The position numbers and the translations under genes were made by a program. From Silene noctiflora (lineage: Eukaryota; Streptophyta; Magnoliopsida; Caryophyllales; Caryophyllaceae), in assembly GCA_009801015.1 (NCBI GenBank), contig VHZZ01011004.1:24452-56804 (forward strand): DNA of 32,353 bases. The letters are read 5' to 3'. Below are positions 1-11,673 of this stretch, in pieces (the first letter of the stretch is position 1; each line of letters opens with the position of its first letter). The notes beneath the pieces are model-generated. The model ran no database searches and was not told where the DNA came from. It saw only the letters and a list, made by a program, of their open reading frames with translations.

Positions 1-4
1 ATCC

Positions 5-65
5 CATGTGGAATAAAATTAAATGTGTTAAAGAGGATGTGGAATAAAATTAAATGGGTTAGGGT
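5..65. repeat. 31-bp tandem duplication at the window start
   Basis: ATGTGGAATAAAATTAAATG occurs at 6 and again at 37, period 31, with small differences in the spacer. The array may continue upstream of the window. Confidence 0.85.
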
Positions 66-282
66 AGCCTTTTAATTATATAGTATAGATAATAAGATGA
101 TTTATCCAACTTAAAAACTTAAATTTGTTTTGATAGAAGTAGATCTTGTTCATTAGTCCATAATTATTTACTTATTAAGAAATTTTCTCCATCTCTATTT
201 CACACTCAATTAAGTTCATCTTCTGTTCAATGCGAGAATGATTTTGAAAATAAAGAGTTTAATTGAGCTGATAGATGAACTA

Positions 283-498
283 TCGCAACTAAAAGTTTAA
301 GCTAATGGTTGGAGCCCCAAGATCAATTTAATACTTTAACACGCCCCTTCACACAAATGCTCTTTGAGCTTGGACTGCTTCAAGCCTCCTCAAACCCGGT
401 GCTAATATTCCACTCTCTAATATCATGTTAAGAAACCATCTCAATCAAAAGTTTTTTTAAACTGATACTTAAAGTCCCAAGATCGATTTTATAAGCCG
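283..498 (-). mobile_element. TRIM-like LTR fossil, copy 1
   Basis: Two diverged direct repeats (about 283-350 and 432-498, each with AAAAGTTT..AAG..GATGGTT/GATACTT..CCCAAGATC) flank a core. Just inside the right-hand repeat, a decayed tRNA-Met-type primer site is readable on the minus strand. Small, non-coding and old. Same family as 4078-4280, opposite orientation. Confidence 0.5.
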
Positions 499-691
499 AT
501 GCATGATTGAAATTTCAAAATCGATTTTATACTGATCACAAACGTAAGTTCAGCTCATAACTACTAAGCACACGAGATAATTCCTTCATTCCTTTTCAAC
601 AACTTGACATAAAGACGAATTTTGTCACAATAATATGCATGCATGCATGCGTTTCATGCATGGCACAAGTGCACGGCATGGTTAGTATTGC

Positions 692-874
692 TAGTGGCGG
701 ATTTAAGGGGGATTGCAGGGGCATTCTTCTCCGTTAAAAAATGAAAATCTCACAAGTTTTTGTTAAAATTTTCGATTTTTTTTTTTTTTTTTTGAGTTTG
801 AGTTTTAGCATTACTAGTTCGCCCCTGCTTAAATTTTGCGTCCCCATTAACCTCAAATCCTTGCTCCACCATTG
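692..874. mobile_element. hAT-type MITE, 183 bp, 8-bp TSD AGTATTGC
   Basis: The left end TAGTGGCGGATTTAAGG and the inverted right end CAATGGTGGAGCAAGGATTT form an imperfect TIR. Exact 8-bp duplications AGTATTGC flank it at 684-691 and 875-882. An 8-bp TSD plus a TAGTGGCGGA-type tip is typical of plant hAT-derived non-autonomous elements. A long T run lies in the middle. No coding capacity. Confidence 0.8.
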
Positions 875-882
875 AGTATTGC

Positions 883-1431
883 GGTATTGGAATATTGGTT
901 AGTAACAATATATATCGACTACTTTTGTGACCTCAAAACACTCGTGCATGTTTTTTGGGAAAAAAATTTCAATGTTGTTGTGCTAATTTCTCAATTCATA
1001 TGGCTAAATCTGAAAATTATACATAACCAATTTGATTTTGGCCTAAAACAATTTGCATTAATCGTATTTTTTAAGGTGTTTGAACATCTAATTGACAAGT
1101 TATTGCTCTCGATTGAAGTGTTCTTTACTTGTGTGCGAAATGAGGCTTATGATCAATCTAATTTAAGAATGAAACTTATTGTTATGCCATTGCAATTTCA
1201 TTTGTCGGAAATCGACAAGTCTAACACCGTTTGAAAGGATCATCTCAACCAAAAGAATCGACAAGTCTAACAGTTTATTAACAGGTCTATTAGTAACAGC
1301 GACCAGTTTAACCATCCATAACCATAAAAGAACAGGGGTAAACCCGCTACTTGAATTATCGGATTTGCCCTCCATTGGTGATGTGTACCCATTACGTAAT
1401 TATTTTTAAATAGATGTCAAAACAATAAATA
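883..1431. other. Intergenic, no supported gene
   Basis: AT-rich. A 120-codon frame (872-1234) and a 76-codon frame (1179-1409, containing KRIDKSNSLLTGLLVTATSL) have no recognised domain. ATCGACAAGTCTAACA is duplicated at about 1211 and 1258. Nothing else is seen. Confidence 0.6.
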
Positions 1432-1577
1432 TTCCCTTCGTCCCGGTCAATTGTTGTCATTTCTATTTTAGTATTACATTTGATGAACAATTTGATCATT
1501 CACACTCAGTTTGTCCACTTATTTGTTATCTTATAATTGGTTTCTTTCTGGATAATAATTGACCGAGACAGAGGGAG
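1432..1577. mobile_element. Stowaway-like MITE, 146 bp
   Basis: Left TTCCCTTCGTCCCGGTCAAT, right ATTGACCGAGACAGAGGGAG, inverted, flanked by TA (1430-1431 and 1578-1579). It contains TTTGATCATTCACAC, shared with the interrupted copy at 7794-8271, so the two are one subfamily. Confidence 0.85.
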
Positions 1578-2307
1578 TAATTTTGTAATAAAATTAAAAA
1601 AAATTCTCAATAAAGCCAATCATCAAAATTGCTTTGTATATCCGTGGAAGAAGCCAAATAATAAATGTAATTATTTAATTATCTACAACTTACTCAAAAG
1701 AAAGAACAAAGTACAAGTACCAAAAATTTCAACTTTTGGCAATAATTAATGATTTAACACAATTTGCAAAATGAAGCCGTACAGCTGTAATATTTAATCA
1801 TTTAATTTAATCATGTTAATTCAACAATCCACTAGAATAAAAATAATAATTAAATGGTTAAAACGGTTGTCCTAGAGATTTTCAAACATTTATGCAATAA
1901 AGTCATCCACGCGTTAGGCCAATCTTATCTTAATTATTAATAATTAATAATACTATTAATATAACTTCCCATCCCTACACTACCGGATCTTTAATGCCCT
2001 TCCGAGAGGTCCTAGCCCTCCATTTTTGATTCTCTATTGCCCTATACACCCTTCTCTACTTATCTTCTTCTTCCAACTTGTTCAACTTAGATATCGACAG
2101 ATCAGGTTAAATCGGTTCGATCTTAATTGGGATAATTTTGGTTTTGGTTTTGAGTCTGATTTTGATTAGGTTCATTTCGTTTAACTATTTTAACCGATTT
2201 GTGCTTTTCGATTCAGTTACGGTTTAGGTTAGGTTAATATTAGTTGATCAGGTGAGTTTCGAGTCCTGATTTTCTTTAGATGGTGGTAAAAAAAAAATTG
2301 TTTAATA

Positions 2308-2541
2308 CTTCCTTCATTCAATTCAATTATATACATTTGTTTTCTTTTGATCATATATTTAGTTACATATTAATAAAAATTATAAAAATTTGATATTCAC
2401 AAGATACTCGGTAAGACAATTTAAATAAGATATCACATGACTAGCTTTTATGCTATATATTGAAAGTTTTATCGAAGATTTTCCCCATTTATGAGTAGTG
2501 TTGAAAAAACAAATGTATAGAATTGAATGGAATGGAAAAAG
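2308..2541. mobile_element. Stowaway-like MITE, 234 bp
   Basis: Left CTTCCTTCATTCAATTCAAT continuing to ATACATTTGT; right ACAAATGTATAGAATTGAAT continuing to GGAAAAAG; inverted over about 35 bp. Flanked by TA (2306-2307 and 2542-2543). No coding capacity. Confidence 0.8.
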
Positions 2542-3578
2542 TATTTTTTATACTTTTCAATTTGAGTGTAATAATTAAAAGTAATTAATGTAACGTTAAT
2601 AAACAGATAATCAATTAATATACTCCTAAAATAGAAGTATTTTTATGAGAAAATAAACATTTTCATTTTAGATTAATCAGTTCAGTTATTGACGATTCAG
2701 ATATATTCAAGTTCGTGTGTCATTCATTATATTGATTTCGGTGCAATTATTTTAGTTCAACTTGGATGGAATTGAGTTCAGTATAAGGTATTCGATTGGT
2801 TATCATTCAAAAATTTCGAACAATTTTTCAAATTCGGTTTATTTTATCATGTCTAAACTCAAATCAAACAATTGTTCACATGATCAAAGGTTTACATGGT
2901 CTAGTGCATGCATTGCCACGTCCAATGGTGGACATATCTCCAAAATCAGTTGCATGCATGGGAGTCGTTGTATACGTACGTTAATTATTTGTATGATTTT
3001 ATGAAATTATTTTCACCACCATCTTGTTTTGTTTCCATCCATCCACTAAGCAACGCCTAGCTAAATCAAGATATAATTGAGGTGACATATGTAATAATAC
3101 TTATGCATTTTGTAGACAACAAAACATGGGACACATCACAAAATAAGCCAAGTTGCCAACAATTGCATAACCACCTCCAAATTAATGCTTATATGTAGTT
3201 GCAAACCCAGAATTTAAACTTACTAGTGCGAAATCTTTTGAAAAGAAGGATAAGTAATAATATAAGGTAAATGTGAAAAAAAATCAAAATATTTTATCTG
3301 AAAACTTCGAAAATTTCAACTGTTAGAACGACGAGGATCCCCACTAACCCCCTAACTCCACCACTTCATAACGTACTTACAGTTCGGGCATCCCAATTCC
3401 CAACTAATTTTGGGTGACAATAAATCAACATAAATATGAAAAGGTGGTACGACCCTCTATCTTGGACGTACGTTAACAACTCACCTTTATGAATTTATGG
3501 ATAGATCTATATTAGTTGCTTAATAATGTTTTTAGTATGATCATTTATGGAAAGTTACTCGGAAATAGAGTCTTTTTG

Positions 3579-3579
<1 letters not shown>

Positions 3580-3640
<61 letters not shown>
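3580..3640. repeat. (AT)n microsatellite, about 30 units
   Basis: An uninterrupted AT/TA run of about 60 bp, preceded by TTTTTGTT and followed by GATCATATGAG. Likely length-polymorphic. Confidence 0.97.
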
Positions 3641-3643
<3 letters not shown>

Positions 3644-3844
3644 CATATGAGTAATCATATTGAATGGTTTAGAATGGAATATGTATACAATTTATTGGAA
3701 TCGAAGAAATACGAGTAGTTATTGTACAAGACGGTTATTGTAACCGATGACAAATAAGATTAGAAATACAAATTACATTATGAGTTCTAAATTAGTAAAA
3801 AAATTGTAACTCAGTCTTAGTTTTAATTTTGTCTTTCTGACTTA

Positions 3845-3975
3845 ATTTCAGCTAATTTCAAATCAGCGCAGTTCGTTTAAGCTTCGTTCAGTTCATTTCA
3901 ACTCAGCTCTTCAGAAATTAACTCTTAATTAAGTTTCATTTAGTTCAGCTTAACTTCATTCAGTTTAGCTCTTAT
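3845..3975. repeat. Degenerate TTCAGTTCA/AGCTCAATT run
   Basis: Overlapping variants such as CGTTCAGTTCATTTCAACTC and TTTAGTTCAGCTTAACTTC. Similar runs lie at 7498-7632 and, inverted, about 9419-9510. They look like a degenerate pentamer-based satellite. Superficially similar runs rich in GGTTCGAT and CCCGAATTGA occur at 2100-2260 and 15,550-16,080. Confidence 0.6.
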
Positions 3976-4077
3976 CAATTATGAAGCATAGTGAGATAGT
4001 ATGTTTTACGTATCTAGACTTCTTTGGCATTTTTTATCTGAATAAAAGAGTATAACTCATAACTAATAGGAATATTT

Positions 4078-4280
4078 ATAATAGTTGGACATCAACCATC
4101 ATCTTAAGATTTTGGTTGACTTGGTTCATTTATCATGGTATCAGAGCCAGTGTGACCGAAGGTCTCAGGTTCGAATCCTGACAACCTCAAAACTCCTCAA
4201 AAACTCACGAAGTGGAACCTCAGCACATAATAGTTGGGGTTCAACCATCACGTTAAGGTTTTGGTTGAGTTGGTTCATAT
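4078..4280 (+). mobile_element. TRIM-like LTR fossil, copy 2, with primer-binding site
   Basis: Direct repeats of about 55 bp (4078-4135 and 4226-4280; shared TTTTGGTTGA(C/G)TTGGTTCAT) flank a 90-bp core that begins TGGTATCAGAGCC at 4136, the classic initiator-tRNA-Met primer-binding sequence. No coding part. Terminal-repeat retrotransposons in miniature have this form. Divergence of the two repeats suggests an old insertion. Confidence 0.65.
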
Positions 4281-4937
4281 CCTGAAACTTAAATCGACGT
4301 TTAGACTCATAACCAACTTCCAAATGATGGTTGTTCATCTTTGATCAATATCAACCACTACTAATGGGGCAATTACCCGCACAATAAATCGATTAAATCA
4401 TACCATAAAAAATATCATTATAATTATCCAAACTAAAATTGCTCAATAAATCCTATTATTGGTGGCTAGCATTTATAACTAATTTTTTTTTTTTTTTTTT
4501 TTTTGGTTTTTATGATAATATAATTGTGAAGACTTTTTGTTCAATTATTTTTGTTCATTTTCGATTGTGATTTATTTGTTCTTTCAAGGTCCCTACAAAT
4601 TAAAGGCTACACTGACTGGATTGACTGAATACATACCAATAAAGAACGAAAGAAACAATGATATACGCGTAAATGGTAGGGTTTTTATTTGTATATCCCG
4701 TGTATTGTTTTTTGTACGTTTTATTTATAAAAGGCTGATTTGTACGTTTGTTCCTTTGTTTGGTACGTAAACTTTCCGTACATAAATACCACTTTAGTGA
4801 TTCTATCGTATTTCCTTGACCAACTATATTAGGCAGCCAGAAAATTCAAATTATTGTGGTTATGAATTATGATTTCGCCATTCTTATTTGAGACGGTTGT
4901 TTGAGAAATCATATCGTAAAGTTAATTTTAAAAAAAA

Positions 4938-5205
4938 TCTAAATAGTATAAAAGTTGAGTCATTTTAATTGTTTTGATTGGTTGCTTTTTTTTTTTTTTT
5001 TTTNGAAAATTTCCAAAAATTTATAACGTTATTAGGTTCTCAATATAAATTGTATCTTTATAGTAATTATTGTATGTATATAATTGGTTTTTGTAGACTA
5101 TATTTTGTGCATTTTAAGTTTAGATATTTATCTATTCAGTCAATTTTAATAATAACAATTGTTAAATAAGCAAACCCGTGCAAGTTTGCACGGGCTTAAA
5201 ACTAG
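4938..5205 (+). mobile_element. Non-autonomous mini-Helitron, 268 bp
   Basis: The 5' end TCTAAATAGTATAAAAGTTG follows an A; the 3' end has a hairpin CCCGTGCAAGTTTGCACGGG, then CTTAAAACTAG followed by T. TC at the 5' end, a subterminal hairpin, CTAG at the 3' end and insertion between A and T are the Helitron rules. A long T run with one unresolved base (about 5004) lies inside. No RepHel protein is encoded. Confidence 0.88.
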
Positions 5206-5882
5206 TTGACTGTAAAAATGGATAACCAGTTTAAATGAAATTTAGAACAATGAACCTTATATAAAATTTCAAGTTTTTTTGTATGTATAGAGTAATTTTC
5301 GAATAAAGATAAAAGTCACCCAGTTTCATTTAATTTTATACGTTTTTACATGAACAGACTTGAAATGTATGTACAATCGAATAAAACAGTGGAACATTTT
5401 GACTTATACAGTAGTAAAAAAGAAGTCTAATCCTTTCTTATATAAATTTATTTTATTATTAAACGAGTATTAACTATCGAGTGATTTAGACGATTCAAAG
5501 TCCATATATTGATGTCACATTATTGATTTAATCACGTTGTAAATCATGTTGACATTTTAGAAAATCAACTAGGATTAGTATATAAATTATATTACCTATA
5601 TTATTCAGCTTCAAAATCCAATATTTTTGGGGTTGAAAGTCAGCTCGTAGATTGAAATTTATTAGACAAGTTGTCAAAAGACAATTTTAATGTCAACCTA
5701 ATAATAAATCATAAATCATAGTCATGACTCATGATTTAGGCATCCATTACTAAACATGTACACATTTCTATTTTTTCATAACAATAACACTAATTTAATA
5801 TTCTACTTGACAAAATTATCAGTTGACTTAAATTAAAATAAATAATCATCCGTCCTAATTAATACGAGTAATTTACAATTAA

Positions 5883-6359
5883 TCTCCCTTATTACTAAGA
5901 AAATAAAAACTCTTTTATGTTTCCCTTCAAAAGACATTTAGCTAAATAAGGTAACAAGTATAATTTTCTTTCATTTCATTATTATCTTTTATATTCTTAT
6001 AATTAAACTCTAATTTTTTAAAAATTCATAATTATGGTTTTAACATTAAAGTAAAAAAAATTGGTATTAAACTATAAGTTGCGAAAATTTTCAGTAATAA
6101 AATAATTATCACTATAGATAATAAATTGACACACATTTACTATTAGCTTCATGACACGAAAAAAAAAAAAAAATCATTAAAAAACATCGCAACTTAATTT
6201 TATTCTCTTTGATTAGTTTTTCATTTTTTTTTATATAAAAATACAATGGAGTGAAATATTAAATATTAATGCAGTGCAAATTTAAAAGGTATAAATAATA
6301 CACTAAAAAAAAATAAAAACTCTATATACCGCGCATGCATTGCGCGGGTCTTATACTAA
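5883..6359 (+). mobile_element. Helitron of a second subfamily, 3' end certain, 5' end tentative
   Basis: The 3' end shows hairpin CCGCGCATGCATTGCGCGG, then GTCTTATACTAA before T at 6359. The interior (AATTGGTATTAAACTATAAG and the GACACACATTTAC region) is homologous to 11.95-12.46 kb. A start TCTCCCTTATTACTAAG after A at 5883 is plausible from where homology between the copies fades. Confidence 0.6.
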
Positions 6360-7680
6360 TTAAAATACTACTCATATAAAAAAAAATAAAAAAAATAAAA
6401 AATAATTGCGACGAATAAAGTATTTTCTTAATCTATGTCCATTGATTTAGATGTAAATTATTTGGCCCTTGTGGAAACTCTTAGAATTTAAACTCAAAAC
6501 TCCACGATTTAATCGTATCAACCAAACATTTAAACTAATGATAGACACAGAATCAATGATATTATACCTTAACAGGCAAGGATTAATTCTGAATAACGTA
6601 ATTTTTTATTAGTATAATAGACTTTTATACAAAAATACACACAAATCAAGGCAATTGTTATGATATTATTGTACCTAACAAGTGAATTATTGAGTTTTAG
6701 TATAAGAAGAGGTTGACTTTAAGTTAAATTCATTTCACTATACATCATTCGTTACGATAGCATGTCATGCTCATTTTGTTACATACGTGGCCGTTGAAAA
6801 TGATAATATTTACTCAAACAATGTATTAAAAATTAATTCATGGCAACAAACTTTCCATCGTAGTCTTTTATTTGTCTTTGCCAAATTGTATTATTATGTT
6901 TTAAATAATGGTTGACATATCAATATATCATTTTGAAGTGAAAATAAATTTGTATGGTTATGACTTTGTTGTGAAAGGATTGTTCTACCAAATTAGCTTG
7001 TCCTATTAAAGGAGTGATCAATTCATGGTGTATGTATTAGTGCCCTTAATGGTTTGTAAATTCGATATACGGGTTTACTTGGACGATATTCATAACATGG
7101 GTTTGTATCTCAACAGTATTATTAAAGATTTACATCAAAAATATAAAAAATTAAACAAATTATTGTTCTGATGTATATAAGTATTAAGTGGACCTCAACT
7201 ATAACCCTATAAGTTAGACTTTTTGCTGATATATAATTTTTTATTTAATACCAGAACGTCAAAAATACAGCCTGAAGTGTTTAGTTCGAATTATTAGACC
7301 TTAATCATCAGTTTGGGTTTAATTTGATTGAAATGATTTCCTCACAATTAATAAAGCACTCCAAATTATACTATTACCTTATTTTTATTTCACTTTTAAT
7401 TTAATTGTCATCATTTTCAGTCAACTAATAGTATGTAATAAGACTCCAAATGATTCCTTCCCAATTGAAATGATTTCTCTCGCAAGTCACAATTAACACA
7501 TAATCAGTTTAATTTATCTCAATTCAGTTCAATTTAGCTTCATTTAGTTCATTTCAAGTCTACTCCAGTAACCGTATTTATATAGCTTAGTTCATTTCAA
7601 TTTAGCTCAATTCGCTCTATTTCAGCTACTTTAACTTAAAAGAATATGATCTTATAATTATCAAACTTTTCTTTTAAATA
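6360..7680. other. Intergenic, AT-rich, nothing recognised
   Basis: No frame of note, no paired termini and no tRNA or rRNA similarity found. The last part carries the second TTCAGTTCA run. Confidence 0.6.
7498..7632. repeat. Second degenerate TTCAGTTCA run
   Basis: Repeated ATTCAGTTCAATTTAGCTTC-like units, same style as 3845-3975. The run ends shortly before the (AT)n at 7689. Confidence 0.6.
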
Positions 7681-7684
7681 TTTT

Positions 7685-7688
<4 letters not shown>

Positions 7689-7742
<54 letters not shown>
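7689..7742. repeat. (AT)n microsatellite, about 27 units
   Basis: Uninterrupted AT run of about 54 bp between TTTTCAAC and CTAAGACACG. Confidence 0.97.
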
Positions 7743-7744
<2 letters not shown>

Positions 7745-7793
7745 AAGACACGCATTAGAGAAATCATCGTAAACCAGTAGAAGATATTAGCTA

Positions 7794-8271
7794 CTCCCTC
7801 TGTCTCGGTCATTTGTTGTCCTTTCTATTTTAAGAATGAACTTGATGAGTAATTTGATCATTCACACACAATTTGGTCCACTTGTCTTTGATCATTCACA
7901 CGGACACGGATTCGGACACGTGACACGACATCCCATAAAATTTAGGACACGGGACACGCTATTTAAATTTAATAAAATATATATTTTCTGGTAATAAATA
8001 ACGTATGATTTCACATTTTTAATGTATTTGATATTAAATTTATATAAGGGAAGGTAGAATTTGACCTTGACTATAACTAATTCTCATTTCCCACTCAAAC
8101 CCATCTTATAATCAATCTCTTTTGACATTTTATTCCTCGTCTAACTATTGGCGTGTGTCCGACGAGTGTCGGGTGTCCAGGTGTCGGACATGGGACGGCA
8201 AGTTGGGATGAGTGTCCGTGCTACCTAGTGTGCCAATACCAAAGGACAACAATCGACCGGGATGCAAGGAG
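7794..8271. mobile_element. Stowaway-like MITE interrupted by the GGACACG element
   Basis: CTCCCTCTGTCTCGGTCATT at the left and CGACCGGGATGCAAGGAG at the right, flanked by TA (7792-7793 and 8272-8273). It is the same subfamily as 1432-1577. The insert at 7899-8230 separates its two arms. A short duplicated stretch (TTTGATCATTCACAC occurs twice at 7853-7900) precedes the junction. Confidence 0.8.
7899..8230. mobile_element. CACTA-tipped GGACACG element, second copy, nested in a Stowaway-like MITE
   Basis: The core shares long stretches with the 23.2-kb copy (GACACGCTATTTAAATTTAA, AATTTGACCTTGAC, CATTTTATTCCTCGT) and ends in GTGTCCGTGCTACCTAGTG. The left tip is missing; sequence begins inside the GGACACG repeats directly after Stowaway sequence. 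The repeats make the exact left junction uncertain by a few bases. Confidence 0.65.
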
Positions 8272-8437
8272 TATGTTGGAGGCAAACCTGGTCCCTAGTG
8301 ATGATTAAAGTATATAGTTAAGGGTAGATATTCACCCATGATACATCCAACTTTACACGAGGAAACTAATCGAAGCAAGATATACTCAAAATCACAAATA
8401 ATATTTGGCATTGAGTGCCAAAACTATAGTGTTGTGC

Positions 8438-8449
8438 ATGATGATGATA

Positions 8450-8481
<32 letters not shown>
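8438..8481. repeat. (GAT)n trinucleotide microsatellite
   Basis: About fourteen GAT units with one AAT interruption. It produces poly-Asp and poly-His frames on the two strands that are not genes. Confidence 0.95.
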
Positions 8482-8482
<1 letters not shown>

Positions 8483-8696
8483 ATAAGATTTTCCATGACA
8501 AGCGTGCAATAATGGTGCATATATGACTAGTGCAATATAGCTGTAACTGAAACTCCCCATTCTTTAGCCAACACTCAGTCACTAATGCCCTACTTTCCAA
8601 ATATTTGCAACATCATTCAAAGTGAAAGAATCACACTATACTTTGTTTTTCATAAGATATTAAAACTCTTGAAACCATGGTCGGTATTTTCTTAAT

Positions 8697-8894
8697 CACA
8701 AATTCTTATCGAAGACAGACATTATCCGTCACAAGCTGAAAATGGATAGTGCCCCTATCATAATATGCAAGTGACAGTATTCATTGGGTGCTCCATTTTT
8801 CCCCCACTTGCCCTCCCACTTCCCTTATTGTGAGAGGAGAACTATCCGTCATCAGCTTGTGACGGATATTGTCCGTCACAAGCAAGACGCTTTG
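8697..8894. mobile_element. MULE-type MITE (GACGGATA family), copy A, 198 bp
   Basis: The element runs from CACAAATTCTTATCGAAGAC to CAAGCAAGACGCTTTG, with subterminal inverted GACGGATAGTGTCC / TCCGTCACAAGC motifs at both ends. Exact 9-bp duplications TTTCTTAAT flank it (8688-8696 and 8895-8903). A 9-bp TSD with short CAAA-type tips fits a Mutator-derived MITE. Four relatives occur in this window. Confidence 0.85.
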
Positions 8895-8931
8895 TTTCTT
8901 AATAGCCGTTTTTAAATTAAAACGAGTTAAG

Positions 8932-9418
8932 TAATGACCTGTTTGATTGAAAAGAGTTGAACAAAACTGACCTTGCTTGTGTAAAATAGCTTTTCCTTTT
9001 TAAAAGGAGTTTTTTCATAATCTATTTTTTGGAAAAAATTTAATTGTTTGGCCGTATTTTTATAAAAACTACTACTTATAAAATTTATATGTTTGGCCTA
9101 ACTACTTCCATTGAGCTTTTTTTTTTTTTTTTTATTATTATTAATCAAGTTATTTGTAAAATTATCATTTAAATACAAAGTAATGTTTGCCTCTCGTATA
9201 TTAAAATTATGCCGATAAATCAAAAATTCTGGCTCTTTTGTGAAAAGTAGAATGGGAAGTAGAAAATATCTACTTCTACTACTTTTGGGGTCAATAATGA
9301 GTTTTTGACTTCTTAAAAGTAGTTTTAGATATCCCTAATTTATAATGTTTGGCCTAACTTTAGCTTTTTAAGTTAGAAAAACACTCTTAAAACTTGGTCA
9401 AACAGCACGAATGGAATT
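8932..9418. mobile_element. Probable hAT-type MITE, 487 bp, possible TSD GAGTTAAG
   Basis: The left region has GACCTGTTTGATTG and the right region has CTTGGTCAAACAGCAC, an inverted CTGTTTGA core typical of a common plant hAT MITE type. The interior repeats GTTTGGCCTAAC and AAAAGTAG motifs. GAGTTAAG occurs at 8924-8931 and 9419-9426 and could be the 8-bp target duplication, but the distance from it to the TIR core differs between the two ends, so boundaries are tentative. Confidence 0.5.
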
Positions 9419-9519
9419 GAGTTAAGCTTAATTGATCAACTAAATGAAGCTGAAGTTAAAGTTAATTTGAATCGAGCTCAGCTGAAATGAACTGAAATGG
9501 GTTTAAATTAAGCCAAAAA

Positions 9520-10295
9520 GAATATCCCAGAGCACCCAGTTGATCAATAGATAAGACAAACTTTGTTCTCTTAATAGTAGTCTTATTAACTTAATTAACT
9601 CGTTTTAAGTGTAAGACAGATATACGTACGTATCTTAAATAAAACTATGTGCTATATAAATAATTTCATATATCATATAAAAAAAAAGAAGGATAAGAAT
9701 CTAGTCTAGTCATAATACAAGCAAGTATGGTTGTACAATAGCCAAAAATGCATCACAAATTTGTCAGAATGCACTAAATAAAATAAAATAATTACTTGAG
9801 GTTTATTTCCTAGTGACTTTCCTTTTCACTTTAATTTATTATCTCCTATATAGGAGGCAAATTACGGCTGTAATCACATACATACACTATATGTTTACTT
9901 TAAATGAGATGCACAAATACCTAATCCATAAAGTTTACATATAACTTTGTTGTATTTTTGTTTGCATGATAGTGAGATTTCCTTGATATTATTATTGCCT
10001 TTTTTGCATTTTGTTTTTAGTATCATATCTACCTTGGGACCCTTGTTCATGATTATGCAGGACCAATACTTTGTAATTCTAATTTTATACTTTATTAATT
10101 TATACATTGTACATATTGTTCAATTTTACCTATATTAAAAAGACTAATTGGAATAACATGGGAAATGCATATTATAAAAAGTGGAGTTATTTGGTTGTCA
10201 CTTAAAAAAAAAAAAAAAAAAATGGTGCAAGTTGCATTTCTCATGAAATTTACTTCCAATAAAAATGTGGAAAGTTGTTTACCAACAATTAGTGG
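9520..10295. other. Intergenic, nothing recognised
   Basis: Short overlapping frames on both strands at 9895-10304 are Ile/Tyr/Phe-rich and have no domain. No repeat termini identified. Confidence 0.55.
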
Positions 10296-10600
10296 ACTAT
10301 ACAACCAGTTGTATACATCTGGTAGTATAGATTTGAAACTTTATAGCAAAGAATTTAAGCTTATATTTACATCTTACGAGCTTTATTGAAAAGAATATGA
10401 GCACTTTTATAAAAAAAATTAACTCAAAATATTATATTAAAACTAAAAAATAATACATATAAATCTCAATAAAATTTCAATTTTAACACCTAAAAAATTA
10501 AAATGTAGATCAAAATTTTTAAAAGCTCAAAAAAATTGCAAATAAGCTTAATTAGATTTGTATTGGATGTACAATGTTCGTATACATCTAGATGTATAGA
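10296..10600. mobile_element. Possible TIR element, related to the ATACATCTG group
   Basis: ACAACCAGTTGTATACATCT at the left end and, inverted at the right, ACATCTAGATGTATACGAAC. Between them is AT-rich sequence of the same style as the 12.5-kb and 23.7-kb elements. No target duplication could be fixed. The 100-codon minus-strand frame over 10548-10850 has no recognisable domain. Confidence 0.4.
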
Positions 10601-11488
10601 CACAACACCCCCTTGTTAAGTTGAACTTCCCATGAAAGTGAATTCCCGCATTGGTAACCAGACACTTTTGGAAAATTCCCATAAATCCCAGCATGATATT
10701 GTATTTTATGTGATTTTTCAATTCCCGCATCAACCAAACGATCCAAGGTATAGTGTTGGAGACATGTCGAAATGTACGGTTATAAAAAAATTTGGTTGTA
10801 GGTATTTTTTGACAAAACATTTTACCAATAAATTTGCACTTTAGTTGCAAAATTTATTGAAAACTAAAGTTTCTTGCATTAACATAACTCGTATATCATG
10901 ATTGACTTATACTGATCAACAATGCTTGAATAAAACTGTTTTATAATATAGTATGTACTCCGTAATTCCAAGCAATATTTTACTAAATAACTCAATTAAA
11001 ATAACTTTTACTAACCCCATTTTTTTTCATGATAAGGCATCAAAGTCTTGTGGTTTTATTTTAATATTTTATTAAATACCATTTTACAGAAGATTTACTC
11101 AATACTAATAACCTCGGTATTTTTTTGGCAATAATTTACAAGAAGCTCATAATTTGTTAAATTCTACTGAAATGTACAATTAGAGTTTCTTAAATTATTG
11201 TCACCCCTTCCAACAATGTCAACTAAAGTATTCATAAATAATCCATTCTTCAAAGTGGACACTCCAATTCACACTAAAATACAGAGATTTTGACATTTTT
11301 TGAAATAATTGAACTAAACATTATTTCTGGTTAAATTTAAATGGGTCAAACGAAATTACAAGAATACGATATGACATTTTTGTGTTGAAATGTAGAACAT
11401 TTATTCAAATCATTTACTCAATTGGGTTATTTGAAAATTGACTAGTCTCATAGATGAATGGGTTAAAATGTTAATCCATATGTATTTA

Positions 11489-11673
11489 TTACAACAGACA
11501 CTATCCGTCACAAGCTGAAAACGGATAGTGCTCCTTTCATAATAAGGTAAGTGAGAGGGTAAGTGGGGGAGAAATGGAGCACCCAGTAAATAGTGTCACT
11601 TGCATATTATGAGAAGAACACTATCCGTCATCAGCTTGTGATGAATACTCACTGTCTTATATAAGAATTTGTG
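11489..11673. mobile_element. MULE-type MITE (GACGGATA family), copy B, 185 bp
   Basis: Same orientation and interior as copy A (ACTATCCGTCACAAGCTGAA, GGAGCACCC, ACTATCCGTCATCAGCTTGT). The left tip is degraded; the right tip AAGAATTTGTG is intact. The flanks ATGTATTTA (11480-11488) and ATACATTTA (11674-11682) agree at 7 of 9 positions, consistent with a decayed 9-bp duplication and an older insertion than copy A. Confidence 0.75.

Larger units (their letters stand above)
2544..4077. other. Intergenic, AT-rich, no gene
   Basis: It contains the 3580 microsatellite and the TTCAGTTCA run. Short frames at 2762-3004 lack any domain. Apart from these I see nothing supported here. Confidence 0.6.

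Noticed and set aside
635-651. RY-type seed promoter motif (CATGCATG)
   Set aside because: It is a short (ATGC)n run with no gene nearby.
872-1234. 120-codon plus-strand frame
   Set aside because: Long by chance in AT-rich DNA; no domain, and its start lies within the hAT MITE end and TSD.
3580-3640. Matrix attachment or origin-like role for the long AT run
   Set aside because: A plain (AT)n microsatellite explains it; nothing else supports such a role.
4136-4190. A tRNA-like gene starting TGGTATCAGAGCC with GGTTCGAATCC
   Set aside because: The position directly after a short terminal repeat, and identity to the tRNA-Met primer complement, fit a TRIM primer-binding site better; no cloverleaf.
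8338-8560. Frames with poly-Asp (plus) and poly-His (minus)
   Set aside because: They are translations of the (GAT)n microsatellite; no domain or conserved start context.
10548-10850. 100-codon minus-strand frame
   Set aside because: No recognisable motif, overlaps a probable TIR element end, no splice or promoter support.
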